Part shown: positions 25,367 through 32,357 of the stretch, piece after piece
How positions within the stretch are numbered: the stretch's first letter is position 1
Layout of the letters: each line of letters begins with the position of its first letter
Assembly: GCA_021740245.1 (NCBI GenBank)
Contig: JAIPAE010000017.1
Coordinates: 1-32,357, forward strand
DNA: 32,357 nucleotides
Direction of reading: 5' to 3'
DNA from: Bacteroidales bacterium
GTDB taxonomy: Bacteria > Bacteroidota > Bacteroidia > Bacteroidales > PWNQ01
Translations under genes and position numbers: made by a program
Notes under the pieces: generated by a model
What the model was told of the DNA's origin: nothing
Databases searched by the model: none
The model's input: only the letters and a program-made list of their open reading frames with translations

Positions 25367-26083
25367 ATGGTCATACCGGATTTTATTAGAGTTCCTTTTG
25401 TTGATCTTTTTAATTTGGTCTTTCCTGTAAACTGCGAATATTGCGGTGGTAACTTAAAAAAGGGGGAAGAAACCTTATGTTCGTTCTGTGAATATCAATT
25501 ACCTGAAACCAATTATCACCTGACACCCGACAATCCTGTAGAAACTATTTTCTGGGGCAGAATTCCCTTGTATTCTGCAGCATCGTTTCTGCACTACCAG
25601 AAGGGGGAAATGGTTCAACAATTGATCCATCAACTTAAATATCATGGAAAAGGACACATCGGCATTTATCTGGGACAGTTATTCGGACAGCATCTGATGC
25701 AATCACAACGTTTTTCCACCGTTCAATATATTATCCCTGTTCCATTGCATTGGAAAAAAATAAAAAAAAGGGGATACAATCAAAGTGAAAAAATAGCCGA
25801 GGGACTCGCCATGAACATGGACGCCCTGAAAGACTGTAAGAGCCTTGAAAGAAAAGTACATTCGGCTACACAAACCAAAAAGTCACGTTATGAAAGATGG
25901 GAAAACGTAAAATCCATATTCACATTGAATGAAACAGCCGTTAGTAAGCTGGAAAACACGCATATTCTTTTAGTTGATGATGTTATCACAACCGGAGCAA
26001 CCATCGAAGGATGCTATTTGCAACTCGGCAAGATACCAGGCATAAAAATCAGTGTTGCTTCTTTGGCTTGTCCGCTGATCTGA
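25367..26083 (+). CDS. comF: ComF-family phosphoribosyltransferase
   Basis: A 238-residue protein with an N-terminal four-cysteine zinc ribbon (CEYCGG...CSFCEYQ), the ComF core IPVPLHWKKIKKRGYNQSEKIAEGLA, and a type I phosphoribosyltransferase PRPP loop ILLVDDVITTGATIEGC. ComF proteins are needed for DNA uptake and processing in competent bacteria and are widely kept in non-competent ones. The zinc ribbon is intact. The gene stands alone with divergent and convergent neighbours. Confidence 0.95.
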   Translation: MVIPDFIRVPFVDLFNLVFPVNCEYCGGNLKKGEETLCSFCEYQLPETNYHLTPDNPVETIFWGRIPLYSAASFLHYQKGEMVQQLIHQLKYHGKGHIGIYLGQLFGQHLMQSQRFSTVQYIIPVPLHWKKIKKRGYNQSEKIAEGLAMNMDALKDCKSLERKVHSATQTKKSRYERWENVKSIFTLNETAVSKLENTHILLVDDVITTGATIEGCYLQLGKIPGIKISVASLACPLI

Positions 26084-26291
26084 ACCTTGTATGATGCTAA
26101 CCATCAAAAGCGTCAGATTCTTATATTCTGAATTTTTTTACATTCATTCCACAAAAGATCAGCATTATAAACTGAATAACAGGAAACAAGTGCATTTGCA
26201 TGTTTTTGTGGACAAGTTTATTCCTTTTTGTATTGACCGTATTTTTTTTAGCTTCCTGGGTATTATTTTGAATTTCCGAATTCGCCTGCTC

Positions 26292-26390
26292 TTATTCCCC
26301 TGTTACATTATAGTCCTGGTCAACAGAGCATGAGACAAGTATTACTAATATTGAAAATAACAGCACTTTCGCTGATAATAACTTATTCAT
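26292..26390 (-). CDS. Very small lipoprotein ORF (32 aa), possibly truncated
   Basis: This ORF is absent from the track because of its length. ATG at 26390 opens MNKLLSAKVLLFSILVILVS, followed by CSVDQDYNVTGE and TAA. The basic-hydrophobic-Cys layout is a convincing lipoprotein signal; the mature part is only 12 residues. The same frame continues open past the TAA for about 55 codons with a hydrophilic start (EQANSEIQNNTQEAKK), so the stop may have shortened a longer lipoprotein. It lies 43 bases downstream of the DUF4919-like gene in the same direction. Small lysis-type or entericidin-type lipoproteins are an alternative. Confidence 0.45.
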   Translation of the reverse strand: MNKLLSAKVLLFSILVILVSCSVDQDYNVTGE

Positions 26391-26433
26391 TTTAGTGATT
26401 TGGCAGTGTTAGATCAGTTTTAACTTATACTTT

Positions 26434-27117
26434 TTATTCAAATTCGCTATTCAATGATTTCAAACAAGGTGAAACATCAAAATAAAGTCCTTCAATTTCC
26501 TCCGGGTTCTTCTCAACTGTCAGATAATCGTAATGATCTATGAGACTTTGTTGCCCACCAAAATCATATCCCAGTAATCCAAGCAGATCATATTCATGAG
26601 TTGTAAAGATAACATAAAAAGCTGTTTTTTTCGAGAGGCCATCTCCTGAACTCAAAAGTACATCAAAAACTGTCCTCATTCTTGCCAGGCGGTTATTAAA
26701 AATACCGGGTCTTTCAAGTTCTTCAAGTGCATATAACTGATAATTCAGAACACGCAAATCGAACGGGTTAAAGATCAATGCCGAATCTCCATAACGAACT
26801 ATTTCCCGTAATTCCTTATCACTGTGGTTTTGCTTTTTTATCAAATTTCTGACGCTATCTGAATAATCCGAACGGCCGTATGGAGAATAATTATCCTGAA
26901 AAGTGAATCCATAATACAGAAACCGTTTTTCCTTGAGTGTCATATTTGTATCTCCTTCAAGGTACTTTTTCATAAGTACTGGATAATAATAATCTGATTT
27001 CCGTTTCGTAATTTCCCGTTTGATTTGTTCATAATCGGGGTTTTTTGTTTTCGTGTCTTGTGAAAACACCAATGAAACAAGAAATAGAAATGCTAAAACA
27101 GAGAATAGTTTTTTCAT
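26434..27117 (-). CDS. Secreted DUF4919-like protein
   Basis: A 227-residue protein with a signal peptide (MKKLFSVLAFLFLVSLVFSQ). The mature part is mostly helical: NPDYEQIKREITKRKSDYYYPVLMKKY, then DTNMTLKEKRFLYYGFTFQDNYSPYG, which matches the pattern of DUF4919 (a Bacteroidota family with no known role), ending with FYVIFTTHEYDLLGLLGYDFGGQQ. It is probably periplasmic or outer-membrane associated. Upstream lies the MITE-like element, so its promoter may be affected by that insertion; TATTTTTG at 27138-27145 is a possible -7 box. Confidence 0.85.
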   Translation of the reverse strand: MKKLFSVLAFLFLVSLVFSQDTKTKNPDYEQIKREITKRKSDYYYPVLMKKYLEGDTNMTLKEKRFLYYGFTFQDNYSPYGRSDYSDSVRNLIKKQNHSDKELREIVRYGDSALIFNPFDLRVLNYQLYALEELERPGIFNNRLARMRTVFDVLLSSGDGLSKKTAFYVIFTTHEYDLLGLLGYDFGGQQSLIDHYDYLTVEKNPEEIEGLYFDVSPCLKSLNSEFE

Positions 27118-27215
27118 GATTTTTCTTTTTTGTTATACAAAAATATATATCATTTTTACAACATTGAAGCGATTAGTTACTCAATTAAGCTTGTTTGTTG
27201 ATTTAAATTATTGAT

Positions 27216-27350
27216 TCCGGTCTAAAACTTGATTATAATTTAGTGTTTGTCCATAAATTCATAAAATTAGATTTTTAGCGGCTTTTTGCCCCGATCTGCC
27301 AAAGACAGATTAAGTTTTTGAAAATCTGATTTCGAACTTTTTAGACCGGA
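27216..27350. mobile_element. MITE-like element with 12-bp terminal inverted repeats
   Basis: TCCGGTCTAAAA at 27216-27227 is repeated exactly inverted at 27339-27350, bounding 135 bases. No ORF lies inside. A second internal palindrome (CAGATT with AATCTG, 27306-27329) is present. No clear target-site duplication was seen. It separates the CorA and DUF4919-like genes, both of which run leftward. Confidence 0.45.
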
Positions 27351-27371
27351 CACATTATTTATAAAGCTAAA

Positions 27372-28433
27372 TCAAAACCACTTCTGTTTTTTAAAAAACA
27401 TGAGCATAACTCCTGCTATTACTGCCATCACGCCCCACATAATAAAATACGCATATTTATACTGAAGTTCTGGAAGATATTCAAAATTCGTTCCATATAT
27501 ACCTGCAATAAAAGTAAGGGGAATAAAAATTGAGGCAAAAATTGTCAGAACCTTCATTACATCGTTTGCTCTGTTGCTGATATTTGTGTTATAGAGGTTT
27601 ATCAGATCATTCGTTATAGTGAAATAATTATCTACAGCTTCAATAGACTGTTCAACCAGGTCATAAAGCTCATGATAATAGGGTAGATGATCCTCCTGTA
27701 TTAAATATGATTTAGAACGCAGCATTCTGGTTAACACCTCTCTTAGTGGCCTTACTGTTTTTTTGAAATAAGAGATTTCTGTTTTATACTGAAACAATAA
27801 GCTGCTCAATTCCTTGCTGGGATGCGATAATTTATTTTCCAGAGACTCCACTTTGTCACCAATCTGTTCCAGATTTATTAAATAATTGTCAACTAAGCTA
27901 TCAACCAATGTGTATAACAAATAATCAGCAGAAGCTTTTCTTATTCTTCCAATATTCTGTATTATGCGTTGGCGGACATGATCAAAGTGATCCGAAGTTC
28001 TTTCTTGTAAGCTTATAATCGTATTTTCCAATAATATAAATGAAATGTGATCAACTAAAATCTGATTTTCACTTTTATCGAAAGATATCGCTTTCACAAT
28101 TAATGTTATTGCATTGTCCTCTTCAAAAAACTTTGGCCTTTGCCCTGTATTTAAAACGTTTTCCAACGCTATTGGAGATATATTAAACTGTTTACCAATG
28201 TCATGGATTAAATTCGTATCATGAATGCCATCTATATTCAACCAATTTACATGCTGCTCATCCATAAAATAAACTGCTTCATCCAAATCACCACATTCTT
28301 TCCCGCTTACATTTTCTGAATTATATTTGAGAAGCGTAATATTGGGACGCTCCATTTGTTTTTTACCTATAAAAATTAAACTCCCTGGGGCTGCTCCTTT
28401 TGCTTTTATCCTGCTTTTTAAAAATCTGGCCAT
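27372..28433 (-). CDS. corA: CorA-family divalent cation transporter with GTN instead of GMN
   Basis: A 353-residue protein. A cytoplasmic alpha/beta plus long-helix domain (about 1-290) is followed by two C-terminal membrane helices (about 295-312 and 328-346). The opening LKSRIKAKGAAPGSLIFIGKKQ and the end FIPLTFIAGIYGTNFEYLPE are typical of the CorA family, which forms pentameric Mg2+ (or Co2+/Zn2+) channels. The nearly invariant selectivity signature YGMN reads YGTN here (T315, codon ACG; ATG would restore Met). Otherwise the protein is full length and intact. The change may alter selectivity or function, or may be a polymorphism or error. Confidence 0.9.
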   Translation of the reverse strand: MARFLKSRIKAKGAAPGSLIFIGKKQMERPNITLLKYNSENVSGKECGDLDEAVYFMDEQHVNWLNIDGIHDTNLIHDIGKQFNISPIALENVLNTGQRPKFFEEDNAITLIVKAISFDKSENQILVDHISFILLENTIISLQERTSDHFDHVRQRIIQNIGRIRKASADYLLYTLVDSLVDNYLINLEQIGDKVESLENKLSHPSKELSSLLFQYKTEISYFKKTVRPLREVLTRMLRSKSYLIQEDHLPYYHELYDLVEQSIEAVDNYFTITNDLINLYNTNISNRANDVMKVLTIFASIFIPLTFIAGIYGTNFEYLPELQYKYAYFIMWGVMAVIAGVMLMFFKKQKWF

Positions 28434-28536
28434 ATCCTATTTTTTTTCGGTTCGTTAATAATCAGTCCTTTTTTAAAGACTCATCCCGGGGTAATCCCTT
28501 TCTTAAACAATATTCATTTCTTTACCCTGAGAGAAA

Positions 28537-29319
28537 TCATTCTGCTTCATAAAACTTCAGTTTAACATTTTGTGTTTTATAATCAAAATCAATGATGACA
28601 TTTTCATTTTCAAAAACGCGAATCCTGAACGCCTTAAGTATATCGAAATTTTTCCGGAAAGCCGGGTCATTCCATCTGATCATATCATTTCCGGTAGATT
28701 GATATTTCAAATGATCTTTCATTTTTGCAAAAATAATATGATAATTACTATTTGTATACTTTCCCCTAACCGGTTCTACCCATTCGTAATCCTTTTGTTC
28801 AACAATCATCTGCCCTACCGGCCAACCAGAGAAATCACTGTAAATACAAATTAATGTATCCTGCTCCGGTTTATTCTGGATATTGAACTTTACCCTGCCG
28901 AAATATTTTTGCTTGTCATAGTTTTATGTAGTGTTTGAATGGGTTTTTCCCGACATATCTATAACACTGTTATTATATAGTTTATACATCTCAAAATATG
29001 TATTACAACAACCAATCGTCATCAGATAAGTATGATTTTGGGGAATTCTTGTATAGATCGTATCCGGCTTATTCGGAAAGAATGCACCTTCGAAGATAAT
29101 TGTATCAATCTGCGGGTAATTAGGATAAATAAGCACTTTTTCTTTTGTCGGCCCAAAAGTAACGCCATTAATTTTCCATTGATAAATACCAGACCTGTTT
29201 TCTACCAGGAAATTATCCGACAATACAACAGTCTGACTTTTAAGATAAGTTCCGGTTAAAAATACAAATCCAACTACTATGGCTCGGATCACTATTGATA
29301 TGTAAACTGTTTTATTCAC
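28537..29319 (-). pseudogene. Secreted protein gene interrupted by an in-frame TAA
   Basis: The track lists two ORFs, 28924-29319 (131 aa) and 28537-28809 (90 aa). They are in the same frame. After the TAA at 28924-28926 the frame stays open without a break: NYDKQKYFGRVKFNIQNK, then PEQDTLICIYSDFSGWPVGQ, joining the MIVEQKDYEWVEPV of the second ORF. Thirty-eight codons lie between, and none is a start. Joined, the product is about 260 residues with a signal peptide (VGFVFLTGTYLKSQ). The first part carries KINGVTFGPTKEKVLIYPNYP; the family is not recognised. The initiation codon is a GTG, and an ATG eight codons' length upstream (ATGAGTAACCGGAA) is out of frame by one base, a second sign of damage. 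Most likely a nonsense-inactivated gene; stop read-through or a sequencing error are alternatives. Confidence 0.72.
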
Positions 29320-29341
29320 TTCCGGTTACTCATTTTCTATA

Positions 29342-32300
29342 TTACTCCAGCCTACCACCGAGTATGGCTGTCATTTTATATTTTTCATGATTTCCATTGG
29401 TGTCGAACACCTCTACATAAATGAGATAAATTCCTACAGGTGCTTTCGCGGCATTGTTAGCCACTCCATCCCATATAAATGAACCTTCCATTTCCATCAG
29501 CACATTGTTGTGCAGCTCGCGGGTTTCGCGTCCATTGCGATCATAGATGCGCACATTGCCCACATACCCGGGTTGATCCATGTGGTAATTAATGATCAAT
29601 ACGTCACGATCGCCATCGCCATTGGGTGTGAACATCTTATGCTCCAGGCTCACCTTACCAGAGTTCTGTTTTGATATCTTGTTATACTGACTATTCACAA
29701 AGCCCGGCGTGGCATATCCTGCCGTTTCAGCAGCGGAGGTCCAGTTTTCCCGCTGTGTTGTGGGCAGTTGAGGAGTAATCCGCTCCAGCGATATTCCTTT
29801 GGTTTCCTTCAGCATGCCACTATGCATTTCCTGGTCATAGCGCATGGAATCGATTACCGTTCCATCAAAGCTGCTCCTGAGCATTAGAATTCCATAATCC
29901 GATGGTAATGAAGGCAAGTATCCATTCTGGAATATATTATTCCGGACAGATCGCTTATAATATTCGTCCAATGCTCTTCTTTTTTCTGTAAAGCATCGTA
30001 TTTCTCCATCCAGCAATAAGCGTTTCCCGGCATCCAACTCCACTTCTGATATCTTCAAAGGATCATCTGCATCCATATAAACCAGATTGATATTGTAGAG
30101 ATAAAGTGTTTTTCCGCTACGGTTGATCAGTTCCACAAAATCATCCGTAGCATCCGGAGATTCAAACAAAACCTCATTAAACACAATATCCCCCGGCTCC
30201 GGAAGTGAAGGAACAGCCAGTGGCAGGCTGCTTTTGTTTAGCTGATTTCCTGCACAATCCTTCAGGCTGTCCTTGATCAACAGATGATAGATTGAGTCCG
30301 GCTGTAACGGTGAAGGCAAAATCAACTGCAAGCGATTATAAGCTGGCTCAATCGCCTGAACGCTCAGTACATTCCCCATCCCCTGAACCTCAAAAGCAGA
30401 AGCCGGAGGAATCTGCGCAGGATTTAAAGGTTCATCCATCTCGATGATAAACATAGAAGGGTTCACATACATCATGCTGATGTATTCCGGTTCATGTACA
30501 TCGGGATTGGAAGCTGAAACAGAATTAGAAGCACCTGGCGTTCCACCTTCAGGTGATTTGGATGCCCGCCAGTTATCATAGCCAACACAGGGATAATCCA
30601 TATCGATCATTTCCAGCGACCAGCCTCCCGAGCTTTGCTTAAAATCATTCTGATACCACTCATCCGAGTATTCCACAAAACTGATAACCCGGCTCAGCGA
30701 GTCGACGAGCAAAAGGTCAGTGCCGTTATTGGGCAATGAAAGGCTGCTGATTGTTGCCACATCTCCAAACTGCTGCATATGTACAAAGTCGTCATCATCA
30801 CAAATAATCAAACAACTATCTGGAAGAATCACTTGCGAAGAAATTCGCTTAGGTGTGTTACCGCTGTAAGAGAAATTCCACCCTCGTAAATCCACGGGAA
30901 AATCCGACCGGTTGTACAATTCAACATATTCCACCTCAGGTAATCCTTTCTGATCAGAAGGTTTACACATAATTTCGGAAATAATCACATCCTGAAATTC
31001 AGCATTGAAAAGCGAAAACTGAAAGCTGAGCCCGGTGGAATTGTTTCCTGCGCAGTCGCTAATGGTATCGTTTATCTGAAGCTCATACAATACATTCGGT
31101 TGAAGAATCTGCGGCAGTTGCAAATGCACATTTTTGTAATCCGGGGCTCCGGCATCTTCAATTTGCGCAGTACCGATCCCATTATTCACAGTATAATCAG
31201 CTTTTTTTAAACGAACCGAATCAATAGTTTCAGAAAAACGCACTTCCAGATTCATGGAATCCAGAATACTGACATTCTGAATTTGGGGGGGATAAATATC
31301 TGGATTCGTGTTAGCCACGGAATTTTGTGCGCCCGGAGTTCCTCCGGTAATGGTATCCGAAGCCAGCCAGTTGGAGGCACCTCCACAGAAATTGGCTGCA
31401 TCCATTTGCTCCAGCGACCAGCCACCATCATCTTTCAAATCATCTTTATACCAACTGTCACTGTAGTTTACATGGTGAATCACTTGCTGATCTTCATTCT
31501 TCAGACTTAAGGAAGTTCCTCCATTGGTAAGTGAAAAGGAAGAAAATTCATAAACATCACCAAATGGCTTCAGCAAATTTGTATCATCGTCAGCGCAAAG
31601 AATTAAAAATGAATCCGTTTTGATGGTGATTGCATCAAGGTATTTTGTTGACGATCCGATTTGTATTTTCCAGTTGTTCAGACTAATCGGATGTTGTGAT
31701 CTGTTATAAAGTTCCAGATATTCTGCATCCGGCAAGCCAACCTGCGGGCTTGGGTCAGCCATGATTTCATTTATCACCAGATCACCCATTCGGGCTTTGT
31801 AGTAAGAAAATGTTTCTGTTGCCTGCATCATATTTCCGGCCACATCCGACACATTTTGAATATTCAGGTTGTATTGTTGTCCTGAAGAAAAAGGATTATT
31901 AAAGCTTAGCGTTACTTTTCGGGGATTTGCTGCATCCCGGGTGGCAGAAGCCGGAACACCGATCCCATTATTCACCATGTAATTGGTAGTATTTTCTGCA
32001 GAAGTAGCAGTAACCGTTTCGTTAAACTCCAGCAACAATTCCTGCGCATTCAAAACCGTCAGATTTACGATGGATGGAGCCGTTACATCCGGTGTGTAAT
32101 GTTTGATTTGAATATCATCGAAATAAAAATTATCCGCATTGGAAGTAGTGTAATTGCAGAAAAAGCCAAACCATGAAGTTGACTTGTAAGTATTATCGTT
32201 TCCGCTGGCTTCAAGCTGGTAGTTTTGACTACCTGACGGATCAACCAATACACTCCAATCGCCGTTCTTTTCCCGGATCACTCTCACTCTAAGTTCAAAT

Positions 32301-32357
32301 GAACCTGAGATGAGACCGTCGGTGCCTCGGCATACAGAAGTGTTAGAGCTTCCGTCC
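29342..32357 (-). CDS. Large surface protein with three lamin-tail domains, 5'-truncated by window edge
   Basis: The track start at 32287 is a GTG inside an open frame that continues to the window end (SSNTSVCRGTDGLISGSFEL precedes it), so the gene starts outside. About 1004 residues are visible. In order, with track numbering: the end of a carbohydrate-binding or LamG-like domain (to about 65, FYFDDIQIK); an Ig-like module (about 70-165); LTD1 (about 168-325, GDLVINEIMADPSPQVG); Ig-like (about 335-425); LTD2 (about 430-590); Ig-like (about 600-690); LTD3 (about 698-865); and a C-terminal FlgD/CHU_C-like module (about 880-981) beginning FTPNGDGDRDV and ending PVGIYLIYVEVFD..., which is typical of T9SS-exported Bacteroidota proteins. 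LTD1 and LTD2 are clear duplicates. Likely a cell-surface or secreted adhesin or nuclease-accessory protein; catalytic domains are not seen. Confidence 0.88.
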   Translation of the reverse strand, partial: DGSSNTSVCRGTDGLISGSFELRVRVIREKNGDWSVLVDPSGSQNYQLEASGNDNTYKSTSWFGFFCNYTTSNADNFYFDDIQIKHYTPDVTAPSIVNLTVLNAQELLLEFNETVTATSAENTTNYMVNNGIGVPASATRDAANPRKVTLSFNNPFSSGQQYNLNIQNVSDVAGNMMQATETFSYYKARMGDLVINEIMADPSPQVGLPDAEYLELYNRSQHPISLNNWKIQIGSSTKYLDAITIKTDSFLILCADDDTNLLKPFGDVYEFSSFSLTNGGTSLSLKNEDQQVIHHVNYSDSWYKDDLKDDGGWSLEQMDAANFCGGASNWLASDTITGGTPGAQNSVANTNPDIYPPQIQNVSILDSMNLEVRFSETIDSVRLKKADYTVNNGIGTAQIEDAGAPDYKNVHLQLPQILQPNVLYELQINDTISDCAGNNSTGLSFQFSLFNAEFQDVIISEIMCKPSDQKGLPEVEYVELYNRSDFPVDLRGWNFSYSGNTPKRISSQVILPDSCLIICDDDDFVHMQQFGDVATISSLSLPNNGTDLLLVDSLSRVISFVEYSDEWYQNDFKQSSGGWSLEMIDMDYPCVGYDNWRASKSPEGGTPGASNSVSASNPDVHEPEYISMMYVNPSMFIIEMDEPLNPAQIPPASAFEVQGMGNVLSVQAIEPAYNRLQLILPSPLQPDSIYHLLIKDSLKDCAGNQLNKSSLPLAVPSLPEPGDIVFNEVLFESPDATDDFVELINRSGKTLYLYNINLVYMDADDPLKISEVELDAGKRLLLDGEIRCFTEKRRALDEYYKRSVRNNIFQNGYLPSLPSDYGILMLRSSFDGTVIDSMRYDQEMHSGMLKETKGISLERITPQLPTTQRENWTSAAETAGYATPGFVNSQYNKISKQNSGKVSLEHKMFTPNGDGDRDVLIINYHMDQPGYVGNVRIYDRNGRETRELHNNVLMEMEGSFIWDGVANNAAKAPVGIYLIYVEVFDTNGNHEKYKMTAILGGRLE

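Noticed and set aside
26091-26333. 80-aa plus-strand ORF after comF
   Set aside because: Composition rich in Phe/Ile/His with no pattern; the minus strand here holds a better lipoprotein signal.
28924-28926. Reassignment of TAA to a sense codon
   Set aside because: TAA is the normal stop of many intact genes here (atpE, atpG, bactofilin), so the interrupted frame is a local lesion.
1-32357. CRISPR arrays, tRNA/rRNA genes, complete insertion sequences, riboswitches
   Set aside because: No regularly spaced repeats, cloverleaf-like segments, transposase ORFs or known aptamer patterns were seen by reading; a covariance-model scan would be needed to exclude small RNAs.

Overview
The window is chromosomal DNA of a member of the Bacteroidota, probably Bacteroidales/Marinilabiliales-like. 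The support is: low GC, start regions mostly without Shine-Dalgarno motifs, several TAnnTTTG-type -7 boxes, a PorW/SprE-type type IX secretion lipoprotein, lamin-tail-domain surface proteins, a bactofilin next to the ATP synthase genes, an AtpB with a long N-terminal extension, and an F-type ATP synthase cluster without atpD/atpC. The genus cannot be fixed from the sequence alone. No rRNA, tRNA, CRISPR array or complete insertion sequence was seen.

Left end (1-2880) is accessory DNA and gene debris. It holds a 5'-truncated RHS C-terminal tip whose stop overlaps (ATGA) the start of an unlisted membrane-anchored ORF that runs off the window; this arrangement fits a displaced polymorphic toxin tip plus immunity-type partner. 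A STAND/archaeal-type ATPase follows, then a spacer with a short coding remnant. Then come a membrane M48 metallopeptidase with a large uncharacterised C-terminal region (2879-4984), a class I methyltransferase and a ferritin with a clear intrinsic terminator.

The core of the window is a leftward cluster from 13028 to 6657: bactofilin, atpZ, a four-TM AtpI-like protein, then atpB-E-F-H-A-G. It encodes the whole Fo sector plus delta, alpha and gamma; beta and epsilon must be encoded elsewhere. A good promoter lies just upstream of the bactofilin gene. A 40-bp repeat with a hairpin occurs in the atpF-atpH spacer and again upstream of the cluster.

The middle region is housekeeping and envelope biology: porW/sprE (leftward, T9SS), then a rightward M23 peptidase-dxr-rseP cluster, a YitT-type membrane protein, a 1159-residue outer-membrane beta-barrel-like protein of unknown function, a membrane-anchored coiled-coil protein and a ComF-type phosphoribosyltransferase.

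The right end holds a DUF4919-like secreted protein, a very short lipoprotein ORF, a 135-bp element bounded by 12-bp inverted repeats (MITE-like), a CorA-type transporter whose GMN signature reads GTN, a gene interrupted by an in-frame TAA, and a large partial surface protein with three lamin-tail domains and a C-terminal FlgD/CHU_C-like module, a plausible T9SS client.

Several ORF-track starts are TTG or GTG where a better ATG lies just downstream; these are corrected in the features. Four coding segments absent from the track were recovered by reading frames directly: the partial gene at 1-550, the 5' extension of the LTD protein to the window end, a small membrane ORF at 13275-13382, and a small lipoprotein ORF at 26292-26390. 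A hidden in-frame link between two listed ORFs (28537-29319) was also found.
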